In this document: positions 1-12,444 of the stretch, piece by piece | Position numbering within the stretch: the stretch's first letter is position 1 | Layout of the letters: every line of letters starts with the position of its first letter | Source: Owenia fusiformis | Taxonomy: Eukaryota > Annelida > Polychaeta > Sabellida > Oweniidae | Assembly (NCBI GenBank): GCA_903813345.2 | Contig: CAIIXF020000006.1 | Coordinates: forward strand, 22,141,936 to 22,205,935 | Length of the DNA: 64,000 bases | Direction of reading: 5' to 3' | Translations under genes and position numbers: made by a program | Notes under the pieces: generated by a model | Told to the model about the DNA's origin: nothing | Databases searched by the model: none | Seen by the model: the letters and a program-made list of their open reading frames with translations, nothing else

Positions 1-132
1 GCCTAAATTGCACTGGATCCAACTGATAATTTTTTTTCTTTTCTTATTTGAAGAAAGCCACTCTTGCAAATATGAATGGATTCTTTATGTTTGAAAAATG
101 TCATTCTCTGCCAACCATTAAATCATACTCAC

Positions 133-235
133 ATTTTGGTGCATTCGAGTCCAATCCGAACAACGAAGATACATTGACGGCATAGCAGTTGTCATTTAGA
201 AAAAGCCATAGTTGAATTACAAGTACACCAAGCAT
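133..235 (-). CDS. First exon of a second secreted vWFA-type protein (partial gene)
   Basis: This is the signal-peptide exon of a paralogue of the vWFA gene at 3193-7756; the rest of the gene would lie to the left of the window. Read on the minus strand it starts with ATG at 235-233 and runs 103 nt, exactly the length of the neighbour's exon 1, to a GTGAGT donor with the same phase (1). The translation opens MLGVLVIQLWLFLNDNCYAV and then shares the run NVSSLFGLD and the APK ending with the neighbour. The hydrophobic start suggests secretion. Only this exon is visible, so the domain content is inferred from the neighbour. It could also be a stranded exon copy rather than a live gene. Confidence 0.6.
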
Positions 236-718
236 CTTAGGGATCTAAAACCAAAGAAACAGTCCATACTTCAGCCTCAAAAATATACATTTAGGAAGAC
301 GATAATGATACTGAGAATAAATCGAACAAACCTTTCAAATGCCGAAATTAAAAAATGACAATCACTTTCCAGAGTAAACAAAAAAAATTAATTTAATTTG
401 TAAAATTAACGAATGTTGCATTTTGATATTAACAAATCAAAATATTGATCTTATTTAACTAAAACACCGTGGATCACAATAAATTAATTAATACAGGATG
501 TAATTTTTAACTTGCGTGTCATTGTGTCAGGTTATTTTGCCATCTCCCTAAAGTAAGGCAATTCCCTGACGTATGGAAGATAATGTTTCAAATGAACTTT
601 AATTAAAAATGTCAACTAAAAACAGCAAAGCAACGGAGTGGCAAATCTCAACGAACAAAATATGTCTGATCACTATTAGTACAAACCAAAAATTCAAAAA
701 GGCCTTGGCTTTAATGTC

Positions 719-915
719 CTGTTTAAAAACCTATGCTTACTATTGAAAATGGATTCTAGCAATTCTATCCAACATGAATCTACTTGTTGAGATTCAATTA
801 ACTTGAGTTCTTCTGAGAAAATGAGGATTTTGTATCTATCCCCATGGTGACATACGTGATAGTATCCAAATGCTAAGTCTTGAGTCAATGGTGTCCCCAT
901 GTTAAGTCAATGCAC
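719..915 (+). repeat. Dispersed repeat, family copy 1
   Basis: The sequence from 'TGTTTAAAAACCTATGCTTA' through 'TGAATCTACTTGTTGAGA' to 'CTGAGAAAATGAGGATTT' recurs, diverged, at about 43250-43308 plus 44157-44260 (interrupted by a TA-flanked element) and at 48825-48960, all in the same orientation. The family is not recognised. The three copies give an uninterrupted reference against which the 43.3 kb insertion can be dated. Confidence 0.6.
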
Positions 916-1475
916 CCTAGCTGAAATTATCTATCAAACAGAGTAATAATGATCACTACATTTTCTACAGTACTAGAAACAAGGTAACTATCAATATTAT
1001 ATAAACATTTTTACTGGCATCAACTTCCGACAATCATTCCTCTACCCCCAAACACCTTGGTTTTTACGCCAAAATGTGTCATATCTGTTGCCCACGAAGA
1101 AAAGATAACAAAGGCGCGAAAAACTCCCTCGCAGACATTAGGGTAATACATTTACTTAAATTCATACGATGAATGCTTGTAGGGATTTATCGATATTTTA
1201 AGTGTTCAAATTTTGGAAAAAGTTAAGGACCAGTCTTTTTCCTCATAGGTTTACATGTTAAGCCCAATGTATGCTTGAACTCCGTTTTCTTAGCCTGAAA
1301 CGAAAGGAAGCTGATAATGTTAATGGATGTGTACCTTGACTCTATATTCGTCTATACCTCAAAAAATTTTCAATACAATTTTTCCGTTACAATTAGGTTT
1401 AAATTGATATCGATTTTGGTGAATTGAAAAATGGTAGAACCCCATGCTAACCAAAGAGAAATGGTGGGTAAGGGG

Positions 1476-1542
1476 CAGGCCCGTAACCCGGGGGGGTCGC
1501 AGGGTCCCCCCCCCCCCTTGGCAAACCATGGCTACGGGCCTG
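1476..1542. mobile_element. Very short hAT-like terminal-repeat element
   Basis: The ends are CAGGCCCGTA and the inverted TACGGGCCTG, enclosing a run of G then C. The five bases AGGGG flank both sides (1471-1475 and 1543-1547). The CAG...CTG ends resemble hAT elements, but hAT usually duplicates 8 bp, so the class is uncertain. There is no coding capacity. Confidence 0.4.
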
Positions 1543-2434
1543 AGGGGCAAATCAGATTTTTGGATATCTCTTCAGTAAGACATTTATTAAAAATGCTTAC
1601 TTTGTGAGAATTAACGATTCAGAGCATCAAAGTATTTTTGGGAACACATATTTGACCCCCTGTGTTATTTCAATGAAAGGTTTATTAGAAATAATTTTAC
1701 TTTGGACACTTGTCAGTTTTTCTTTCGTTTCGGGCCTAGAAAATAGAGGTCAAATACTAGTATACGAAGGGTGATTCAAAAGTAATGAACAGATTTTTAT
1801 AGGCATGCTTACTCTCATCCAATTTGCATAATATTTGGTTTATAAGTAGATCAACTAATTATCTATAAGTTGTGAAAACTGTATCACATCAAGAGAAATA
1901 CATTTCAAGATATGGCACATCTCCCGCATTAGGGAGCTTATACCCGGTGTAAAAGAAATGATGGTCCCCTGGGGATTATGGTCCCCTTTCTTAAAGCCCC
2001 TTACTGGACCTGATTGTGGATACGAGTAAGTTGTATTTAGGTCACCATATAAATCAATGGAAAGTAGGACCATAATTTCAAGGACCTCCTACCCTTTTAC
2101 ACCGGAATTGGCTTTCTAAAAACATACTGACATCTTAATAACATGAATTTTCATGAAAGGTTAACTGGTGAAATACATTTTGCAATATTTAAAGATGGAA
2201 GCACAATAAGTTCAACCATAATTTCACATCATTCCTGATCATCCATTTACATTCCATTTAATATTTAGATCATATTTAATGGCACTTATTCCCCTCAGTG
2301 TCAATCATCTGACTGCATTTCTTTGTGATCAGGGTGACCAGTCTGTGGTCTTCCTGTGGACACTATTTGAACAGAAAACACATTCCACACTTCCATTGAC
2401 CATTTTGAAGCAGTTTTAACCATTCAACAGTAAT

Positions 2435-2572
2435 GCCTGGGTCACATTTGCTCCTATCCATCGGCCGGCGCCAGGCCGATTGAGCGTTTTGTTCAATATT
2501 GTATTCAATTTTGAACAACATACTCAATCGCCCGGGCGCCGTAGTAAAAATCGGAGCAAATGTGACCAAGGC
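2435..2572. mobile_element. GC-rich foldback element, family copy 1
   Basis: Two arms beginning GGTCACATTTGCTCC and ending GGAGCAAATGTGACC can fold on each other, with GGCGCC-rich inner parts and an AT centre (TTCAATATTGTATTCAATTT). The same unit occurs at 39820-39961 and, truncated, at 40324-40412. Non-autonomous and non-coding. Confidence 0.7.
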
Positions 2573-3143
2573 TTTAAGGGGCATATTCCCTACACAAACA
2601 CTTAGAGGGGGCAAAGTTACCCCATGTGACCCAAAAACTGAGAAGCCCTTCATATAAATATTTTACAAAAATCAAAAGGAAACCTAATATTTTGTTTTGA
2701 GCCATATTTCATGAGAATTGGGCCATGCTTAATGAAGATATTGACATTTTAAGACCATATAGGGGTATGTTGCTATTTCAATGGAAAATGTTTTCTTCTT
2801 TAGAAACTTAGACCATTTCTTTGGATCACATTAACTGCAACTAACAGAGGCAGAATGCTAATTTTTACACTATAATGTGCAGGATTCAAAACCAAACAAA
2901 GTTAGAAAACATTGGAATTTTCAGACTGCAGCTAAAACGATTTCCACATGAAGATTGTTCAAGAATCGCAAATGTTGAAGTTCACATTTTATCGATTTTC
3001 AGTGATGTTTGGTTAGGGCTTATAACTTCTGCAAATTTCAAGACTACGAAGAATGTTTGGTTCCAACAAAAAATTTACAATACAACAAGGAGTCTCGCAC
3101 AATGGCGTGTAGATCAATGAATCAGATTTAAAGAATTTAAAAC

Positions 3144-3149
3144 TTTATT
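3144..3149 (-). terminator. Poly(A) signal of the vWFA gene
   Basis: AATAAA on the minus strand, about 45 bases beyond the stop codon of the two-vWFA gene. Confidence 0.5.
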
Positions 3150-3192
3150 CAGATGAAATAGATGCTTACAAACAAGCTTTGTTAATTCACCC

Positions 3193-6100
3193 TTAGGGGG
3201 CTAATGAACATATTTGTTCAGCAATATAAGGAGCAATAGAGATGAGATCATCAAATGAACTTCCATCTTGAAGGTTGAAAATATTGTCATCAGGAGAAGA
3301 TTCTGAGTTATTCGGATCAAAATCAGGATCTGTTGCCGTTTGACGCCATTCTTCATAACCATATTTTCCATTTCCGTTTGGCACTCCTATGAGGACTAAA
3401 TTGAACCTTGCCCGGGAGTAGTAATATCCTTCTGCAATCGTTGGGTTTCTTCGATTTGGCAGAGATGCTGCACTGTTACCTTTTACCCAGGTTACACCAT
3501 CGGTGCCGACCACAGTAACTTTAGTTGCATCGGCACGACTCGAACGGCCAAGAATATCTTCAATAATGAGAATATCAATTTTATAAGATGTACAAAAGTC
3601 TGAATATAGGGTCTATCTAATGGAATATTGTACTTTCATAGGGTTTTATAAAGATTTAAAGGTGATGCCGAGGGAGGTAATGTATATCAGATTTATTCTG
3701 GGGATAATGTAATTCATTCCATATTTCTGCGATACTCATTTGATATCAAATAATATAAACATGATATTATATGAGATACAGCGGTATAGTTATCTAACTA
3801 TAACGAATGCGAGAATCATTAAAATTCTAACATACCTTGTCTTGCTATTTTTAAAGCTCTATATGTTTCAGTGAACTTATCATTATTCTCAGGAACATCA
3901 CCAATTAGCTTATCGATGTTGGCATTGTTTGACTCGTCAAGTTTGAAATGGCGATACACATCGTGGTTGTAACTAATCATTGCTGCAGATATCAAAAACT
4001 AATGAATTTGTTTGTTACATAATGACATAACAGTCTCAATGTATTTATATTACAAGCACATTGATCTATAGACATTTCATTGCAACATAAACAGTACAAA
4101 TGGCCATTAGTATGAGCGCATCACAATGATGGATGTACGAGATTTGGATTATAACAATGGCTGTCTTTATTTTTGTAGAACCCGCCAGATGAACTAGGAA
4201 CAAGGATGGACATCTTTTGGAACAATGTCTGGTGACGATGTTTTAGATGACAACCATGTAGAATATTACACTCATTCACAGCCCCACGTATTACACTCAT
4301 TCACCCCCCCCCCCCCCATGATTGACCTATTTTGGATGGTGTGGATATTGTAATTCAAAGCTGATGGGCAGATTCTATTAGAACTCACCGATGCATGCAT
4401 GATCCGGACCAAGGGTGAAAGAGTCGGCAAGCTTTTTGAAGAATGTTTTTGTCTTGTTAATGTTCTCAGGACTGATACTATTGCTTCTGTCCAGCGCAAA
4501 CACAATGTCCAATTTTTTAGAGCAGGTGTCTGCAAAATTGAATAATTTGAATTTTGATTAGGAACTACAGTAAAACCTGCGTACACTCAACACCTATTGA
4601 GCCACAAAAATGTGTTCTTACGCCCCCCCCCCCCTCAACTTACATGGACATTTATGACGGGCCAATGTTTTGAAGACAATCTTAACTCCTTCTGCAAGGT
4701 CATCAATGGCAAACTTATGCTGATTTAGCGGTTCACTAGCGATTGCATCAAATATGTAATGCTTGTCTTCTGGGATAATTTGACCATTACTGTTTCGCAC
4801 CATCACAACTATACCAGTGATCCCATCATCCTTATTCAGTGTGGCTTGGGAAATAGTGTCGGCTATTGCTTGCTCTTCTGATTTCTAAAAAGCAATCAGA
4901 TCTAATTGTTTGAGGAACCAACTTTGCGTTTCCATGTCGTTTTGCATATGTATGTATGTATGTGCGTGTATGATATTATCGTTTTAATGGTTTCCCTTTA
5001 GTACTTTTTCTTTCATAGATGGAAAGTACGAGAAATGGTAAGTCAACAGAAATCAAAAGGACATTATATATATTATGTTATACATATGACCCCAGAACTC
5101 GCCTCTCTCTTTTTATAGTACGGTACACCATCTGTAATCATAACCATGATCCGGGCCCTGCCTTCGACTTTCTCACCGCCAAGTAGAGCAGGATCCTCTC
5201 TGTTAATAAACAAATGCGCATAACATTTATTCATTTCTCATTTTTATGATACACCTAATACGTTTGTTGTCCATAAGAACATGGGGGCAGATCTGCCCCT
5301 ATATTAACCGTTGTTTTAGTTCTCTATCTAGCCGTTTAAGGGTTTAACTAAAAACAGATACTATTTCTTTCAACAAGACGATCCAGTGAATATTTCACTA
5401 GAAAAATATCTCATATCTGATATGATATGTGGAGTTAACCACTAAAAGTGACAGACATTGAACTAAATGCATATTTAACATATTTATAACGAATATATTA
5501 AGAATTAAAATCGCATCATATGACGACTTGATAGTTGCCTTGACGACCTGCCATTTAAGCTAATAAAGACGGGCCTTGGGGAAGAGAAAGTCATGTGAAT
5601 GGTGCAAACCCGATCCAAAGAACGAAGAGCTCCGCCTATTTCGCGAAGGGCCTTCTTAAAAAGAGGAATGACATAGTTAACTCACCTAACCATTTGGAGA
5701 GCTACATCCGTATTAGTGCGACAACCAACGTCATTGAAGCTAGCAGAGGTAATGGCGTTTTTCAGTTGCTGTTTATCTGTGTATTCATCAATCGGAATTA
5801 CAACTCTTGCCCCTTCGTCAAACATACCAACTCCAATCTGTATGAAATGCAAACGGAAGAATAAGGTAACCAGACAACTCAACCCCTGAAAATCCATGGG
5901 CAACTCATCCCTAGACAACTCAACCCCTGAAAAGCCATGGGCAACTCATCCCTAGACAACTCAACCCCTGAAAATCCATGGGCAACTCATCCCTAGACAA
6001 CTCAACCCCTGCAAATCCATGGGCAACTCATCCCTAGACAACTCAATCCCTAGATAAATCATTCTCTGGAACCTGGAAAAATCATACTTTACCACATAAC

Positions 6101-7756
6101 GTTTATGATTATGTTATTGGGTGATTAACATCATATTTGAAAATGCGTTGAACTTGTAAAATAGATTACAATCCTTCACTTTATTGTCTTTATTGAAAGG
6201 TTCAAGTTCTAGGCGTGTCTGCAAACTGGCAAAGGAATGTTCGACATTCAGAGTGTTCACAATGCTCATAAAAGTGCATCGTTTAGTTAGTCATCTGCAA
6301 CTTCTTGTGGGGTTGCTTCATTAAGTCTAGTTTTTATGCTTTAAAAGTCAGATTTCTTATTCCAGTCACAAAGACACGCTCATTTTAAATTTGGGTTTGT
6401 ATTGACTCATATTTTGAGTAGGTGAATTAATTACAAGTTAAATAAATGACACATTCAATATGTGTCTATCTCTTATAGAATTATTTCAATATAAAACACG
6501 TGAATTATAAAACACATGAATTGAATTATATATGTTCAATTCAAAACATACAGGACGATTAATTTCCCCCAAACCAAGGGGATCAAAATCTGTGTACATA
6601 AATCTGTACAATCTAAATAGTAAACACAGCTTATTTTCAGTGCAAGAATATCTTGGAATCAATTGGAAATCGAACATAGGGAGTTAACGTTGTGCAGAGA
6701 TGATTTTGTCTAGGGGTTGACTTACCAAGATTGGGCCAAGATTGGATGAAAGATTATAACCTCTAACCCGAGGTATATAAATATCATCATGGTTGCTATG
6801 TTGATATCGTAGCTGGTTGTCCTTTTTAGTGTTGCTATACAACCCCATCCCTACCTAACCTTGATACATACCCTTGTTGTTAAAGGACTAAGTTCTTCAA
6901 TTCCATCTACCATATCTGTCATAAATTTCTGCATCTTTGGAAAATCTTCATCGGCAACGCTGCATGAGGTATCTACCATGAAGACGAGGTCCATACAGAG
7001 GGCTAAAACATCAAGAGGATGTTTCTACATATGGACAAAATTAAACATAGTGCTAATTTCAGCGAGAGTGGGGAACTTAAAATATATTGAAAACATCACA
7101 ATTCCCATATTGAGCAAAGCAATCGAGAATTGCAAATCCGGCTGTAAACTACTGTTAAAAGTTGGGTTCAAATAATTTGGTACCAATTATGCCAAAGGCC
7201 TGATCTCATTTTCAAATGTACGGTATCGGAATCTAAGGAAAATATAAGTTCTCTATGTGGAGTGAAACCTTACTTCACTTTATAAAATAGTGTATTTAAC
7301 TTGATAGACATTGCCTTTTAATATGAACTGAATTGAGTCACTATAAAGAAAATATTATATACGGGATGCCAATCAAGGCGACTGATGACTTACATTTTGA
7401 TAATTGTTTTCGGCGAAGTGATTTCGAGAATAAAGTGGGCTATACGTGATGTTGATGTTGAGCTTGGACAAATAAATAGTTTGGACGAACCACAACCAGA
7501 AAACTTGTCGAAATTAGTTCCATTTTCCATTTTTTAGATTCTTGTAAGATGAAAGTTCAAGGAGTGAAAATCTATAAATATCATCATAGGGAATAACAAG
7601 CCAGGTTCTTATGTAAGTTTAGTGGTTAGTGTTGTACAAAACAACGAACTCACATTTTGGTGCCGTAGGGTCCAATCCGAACAACGAGGAGACATTGACA
7701 GCATAGCAGCAAGTCAGAACATTGACCAATAGCCACAATCGCATTGTACCATGCAT
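3193..7756 (-). CDS. Secreted protein with two vWFA domains, 450 aa, 8 exons
   Basis: Exons read from high to low coordinate: 7654-7756, 6872-7002, 5686-5837, 5127-5199, 4644-4884, 4389-4529, 3836-3982, 3193-3557. All phases match and give 450 codons plus TAA. Residues 1-20 are a signal peptide. Domain 1 (about 38-232) has the metal-binding MIDAS motif DTSCS (residues 45-49), the threonine segment GCRTNTDVAL and MITDG. Domain 2 (about 238-400) has DRSNS (247-251) and VVGTDG. Such tandem vWFA proteins bind ligands or matrix outside the cell in a Mg2+-dependent way (family knowledge, as in matrilins and collagen VI); the partner here is unknown. The exon 4 donor (GT at 5126-5125, before ACCGTA) is atypical and was chosen because it joins MITDG to KSEEQ. 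The exon 8 acceptor is weak. It is the tandem neighbour of the partial gene at 133-235. Confidence 0.85.
5872..6054. repeat. 41-bp minisatellite, 4.5 units
   Basis: Four near-identical 41-bp units begin AGACAACTCAACCCCTG at 5872, 5913, 5954 and 5995, followed by a partial unit from 6036. Only single-base differences separate them. It sits in intron 2 of the two-vWFA gene, just beyond the acceptor of exon 3. Confidence 0.95.
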
Positions 7757-8589
7757 TGTAGGAATCTTAACAAAATAAGTCGTTCAGAACATATTGTAAA
7801 AGGCCCAAAATCAATAAGTACATGTACCAAGTAAGATCGGCTTGTTACCAACCTTTTGGGTCTCACTTTATTGGGGGACCTAACCCCCCCCCCCACCCCA
7901 CCCCAATTTCCGTCACTGCGTACTCGTAATTTGCGTTTTAAACGTATCAGCAGTCCATGAACTACAGTTTACATTGAACACTGTGGCTAGTCGATCTATG
8001 TGGATGCAGTCATTTATATGCAATGTATCGTGGGTACTCGCGTACATTATAGGGAATGGGATCATTGCAAAAATATGACAGCAAATCGAAGTGAGTGATC
8101 TCAGAGTTTCTACTTAACATAGTGACTTGAAATCTTGCATACATATTCAATATACATAGTATGACAATGTGTGAAAGTTTCAGCTTCCATATTCCTGTTA
8201 TAGGGAAGATATTTGAAAAACATTTCGTAAACGTCAACATATATGTATAAAATGGATGCCACTATGTATCATTTGGATTCATAACGGTAACAAATGGATG
8301 CTATATTAAATTATACTTTAATCATGATGATTTATTTACTGATGGACAACTGGCCAGATTTCTTTGTATCCATTGTTTGAATAAACATTCCTCACTCAGT
8401 AAAGTGATTAGCCACACCATTACAAGACACCCGCCTCATGAAGAATTGAAAATACTATATATAAACCCATCAACTGGAAAATGCCATTACAGATGAAAAA
8501 ACTATGGTTTTATCCCTAATACTTTTATTTGAAAAACGGGTCCATAACATGTAACGATGACAATGAAAATGTTGAAATTAGGTACGCCA

Positions 8590-11130
8590 ATGAAGTGAAT
8601 TCAGAGCCAAAGACCCATCAACCCACTGGAATGCCAACAAATCAAGTTTACTTGCTATCGCCCTCCAGGAATGAACCAAATTGAGGCTGACCATTTTATT
8701 GATCTTTTATCTGAAAATCTGAATGAAGTAGTGAATCTGAAACCAGATTATCTTGTCTTACTAGGTGATTTTAATGACTCTTGCACTTCATGGGACTCCC
8801 AATATAATCAAAGCGAATTAAGCAACAAATTTGTTGATTTACTTTCTCATTTCAATCTTGATCAAATGATCCAGACACAGACTCGAGGTAACTCTATTCT
8901 TGATCTTATAATAACAGATTCCCCAGCTTTTATTTTGAATTCAGGGGTAGGTGAACCACTTGCAAATCTTGACCACTGCTTCATTTTTGGCACACTCAGT
9001 TTTAAGCGTTAAGCAAGACTTACATATAAACGAACAATATTTGACTACAAAAACACAAACTTTGTGCTTTTAGGCGACCATCTTCTCTCCTTACCATGGG
9101 AGGTAATTTATTTTCACAACATTAACATAGATGACATCTTCGAGATTGGTACTTGCTATTTTGGTCCTGTGTGAATTTGTATGTACACAGAAATATCATT
9201 ACAGTTTCAAACAGAGACAAACCTTGGATGACTAAACAAATAAAAAGTCTCATTAAACAGAGGAATTCTCTTCATTATAAATTCAAAATATCTAACAATT
9301 TAAATGATCATGAGAAATTTTGTAGAAAACGAACCGAAGTTAAACACGCAATCATCCAAGCAAAAAAATTACCTTACTAATTCCAAGGACGTCTATCAGA
9401 CGTCCTTGCTAATTCACTTAAAACAAAATTATCCGACAATCAAACCTCACCTAAATTATACTTTACTATTTTGAAAAAATTATATGGCTCAAAAATTTCG
9501 AGAAGTATACCTCCTCTCATTGAAAATGATGATGTTATAATTACTGACATTAAAGCCAAGGCAAACGTTTTGAATAACTACTTTGCCGACTAAACTATTT
9601 TACCACTTAATCAAAATGATCCGCCTCTTCCAAACTTGACATATATTACTAATGCAAGACTTGATCTAATTCAATTTGAAGAGCATGAAGTATTTAAAGT
9701 CCTTTCTTCTCAATATATCTAAATCAAATGGTCCAGATAATGTCTCAAATAAACTTTTAAAAGAATGTGCATTAGGACTTGCACCATCATTATGCGGTAT
9801 TTTCAACCATTCTCTTTTAACTGGAATATTTTGAAAGAAGCAAATGTTTCGCCGATTTTCAAAAAAGATGATACACAAATCAAGGGAAATTATAGGCCAA
9901 TTTCATTACTTTCTTGCATTTCCAAAGTTTTTGAGCGTCTTGTTTTTAATGTTATTTATAGATTCTGTTTAATAAACAACATACCGAATCTCAAAAGCTC
10001 TGGTTTCAAACCACTTGACTCAGCTGTGAATCAGTTAGTGAACTTAGTGAACAAAATCTATAATGGTTTAGATGATCAAAAATAAATTCTTGTCTTCCTA
10101 GATATCTCCAAGGCATTCGATAAAGTTTGGCACCTTAGTCTTATTTTCAAATTACAAATGCATGGGATTTCTGGCCAACTCTTGAAATGGATAGATAGTT
10201 ACCTTTCAAATAGAAAACAACGGGTAGTTATTGATGGAATCGAATCAGATTGGCGTTTTAAGCTTGTGTTCCTCAAGGGTCTATATTAGGCCCTTTATTA
10301 TTTCTTTTTTATATTAATGGTATAGTAGCATCAATGGAAACAGATATTAACTTATTTGCAGATGATACATCTCTAATGGAGATTGTATCAGACCCATTAA
10401 TCAGTACAAATAAGATACAACGTGATTTGGCACGCCTGGAAGCATGGTCCAAAACATGGAAAGTTACTTTTAACGCAAATAAGAAAAACTTTTGACCATA
10501 ACTCTGAAAAAGAACAAATTTCTTTACCCTGATTTAACTTGCAACAATACCATTTTGAGGAATGTCGAAGAGATTGTCACCTAGGGCTAACTCTTCAGTC
10601 GAAAATGAACTGGAACTCTAATATAAATAAAATTGCCTCAAAAGCAAATCGGCGCCTATCCCTAATAAAAAGATCAGCTTTTAGATACAATCTTGATAAA
10701 AAAACACTTGGAAACTCTCTACTTTTCGATGGTAAGATCTGTCTTAGAATATTGTGATGTCATATACAATAACTGTACTGACAACCAAAGCAAAATCTTA
10801 GAAAAAGTTCAGAGGGATGCAGCAATCATATGTACCAGAGCTTATAGGCACACTAACTGCAATAATATTTTGAAAGAGCTCGGCTGGGATACATTAAAGA
10901 AAAGAAGAGAAATGCATGCTCTATTCCTGTTTCATAAAATTTCTAATAAAAATGCACCCACTACCTAAGTGACCTGATTCAACCATTCATCCAAAACCCC
11001 AACAGAGATATTTACTCAGAAATATCCATGATTTTAGGTTACCCCACTGCCGATTAAAAATGACCTCCTCCTCCTTCTTACCTTATATTTTAAATAAATG
11101 GAACAATCTAAGCAAAGAACTCAAAAGCAT
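8590..11130 (+). pseudogene. Decayed non-LTR retrotransposon ORF2 (endonuclease and reverse transcriptase)
   Basis: Fragments in shifting frames follow the order of a Jockey/CR1-type ORF2. At 8650-9012 is an endonuclease part with CYRPPG, VLLGDFND, SILDLIITD and LDHCFIFG. A linker with KPWMTKQIKSLIKQRN (9215-9380) and YFTILKKLYGSK (9455-9595) follows. The reverse transcriptase runs from NYRPISLLSCISKVFERL (about 9885) through FLDISKAFDKVWH (10095) and a GSILGPLLFF block (10280) to the catalytic FADD (about 10355). The C-terminal part (10560-11000) has LGLTLQSKMNWN and LEYCDVIYNN. Stops at 9012, 9595 and 10085 and frameshifts near 10260 and 10490 show it is dead. It lies wholly inside the element with CACTGTGG ends. 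Confidence 0.85.
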
Positions 11131-12405
11131 CAGCTACCTTCCTCTTTCAAACACAAATACAAACTATTCCTTGTTTCATAGCCTTGCCCAAGTCAGTCTC
11201 TTTTACTTCTCTTGATTTCTATTATAACCGCCTTGTACCCAAGAGAAAGCCACATGCTTTACCGACCCAATGTTTTTGTCGGTAAATTTTGACCAATCAA
11301 CGACGGTCCTACATTGCCGGACTAGGTCTTCGTGCATATCCATCGCGAATTCAGTTTTCATTTCGAATCAACATTGAATTGCATTATTTCATTTATACGA
11401 GTATTAATGACTTCTTACATTCCAATGTACATTTAATAACATAATATATTGTAACTCTCAAGAAACACCTGATCAGAACAGATAACGTTTTGATTGGTCA
11501 ATCAGACTGAAGTCACAGGTCGTGTCCATGCGATCTTGTCAATCAATAATGTTTCGCGATAACCTTAGGTAGCGTAGGTATTATGGGAATCTCGGAACCG
11601 CTGAATAATATCAGCGATGATGCATTGGATTGTACAAGGTGGTAATAATTCAAGATCAAATAAGTAACTAAATACCGACTTGGGTAAGGCTACACATTTC
11701 AGAGCCATTAACATTCCTTAAAAGTGACAATGAGCAGCCAACAGATAGACCATCTGTAAATCTTGATGCCTACAGATTCCTCGAAACAAATGACCCAAAT
11801 TCAAGAATAATATTATCTATTTACAATTTTTTTGAAATCGTGGTAAGTGGAATCTTTCCAATTTCCAATATAGCATTGTTATTGTTCTTGGACACTGTGG
11901 ATTAAATTATTAAAAAACACACATTCAAAATGAGTCAATTAAAACCTAGCCAGTCTGTTCATTGAATCCATTAAGAACGTCTACTAATCCACATGATACA
12001 TCATAATTAAATTGTTTTTTTAAAGCGGATATTTCATACCATAACGCCAGAAATATTATAAAACGCATTGTATTTGTATTTTACTTCACATAGACATATT
12101 TGTGTACGTGAAATAATTATATTACTTGATTTTTTTATTCCCCATTATAAGGTAAACCTATGGCAACTTATACATACCTTCTCACAGCTATGAGCAAGAT
12201 GATAAAACTGGTCGAATGAACTCGTTTGAGTTATCTATTCTCCGTAAAAATATCAGAGAATGTGTGTTTATAGCGTAGCTTTGGTTTTGTAAATCAATGA
12301 AGTATGATATACACGGATGAGTAAATATAGATTATTTAAACAGAAGTGCAAAATGCTTCCATTGAAAAGTACAGAGGCGGGTACTCACGAAACATTACAT
12401 GTGTC
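11131..12405. other. Non-coding remainder of the element interior
   Basis: A+T-rich sequence between the retrotransposon remnant and the right terminal repeat. No transposase domain, tRNA or tandem array was seen. The open frame that begins near 12317 runs through the right terminal repeat into flanking DNA and is not credible as a gene. Confidence 0.4.
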
Positions 12406-12444
12406 TGACTGCATCCACATAGATCGACTAGCCACAGTGTTGAA

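Larger units (their letters stand above)
236..3192. other. Spacer between the two vWFA genes, mostly repeats
   Basis: No convincing coding exon was found on either strand. It holds a dispersed repeat copy (about 719-915), a short element with CAGGCCCGTA ends (1476-1542) and a GC-rich foldback (2435-2572). The remainder is A+T-rich with no recognisable signal. Short open frames here lack splice sites, domains or conserved composition. Confidence 0.5.
7979..12439. mobile_element. DNA transposon with Transib/RAG-like termini, non-autonomous
   Basis: A perfect 34-bp inverted repeat stands at 7979-8012 and 12406-12439, starting CACTGTGGCTAGTCGATCTA inward from each end. The bases TTGAA occur directly outside both ends (7974-7978 and 12440-12444), a 5-bp target duplication. 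Transib transposons and the related RAG/ProtoRAG elements make 5-bp duplications and have ends of the CACWRTG kind, like the heptamer CACAGTG of recombination signals (established knowledge). The superfamily call is inferred from ends and duplication length only. No transposase was recognised inside. The cargo is a decayed non-LTR retrotransposon (8590-11200) and featureless DNA. No clear nonamer motif is seen. Confidence 0.65.

Noticed and set aside
7857-7910. C-rich run as a possible promoter element of the vWFA gene
   Set aside because: Several similar poly-C runs occur in this window (1510, 4306, 4622, 34731) without relation to gene starts.
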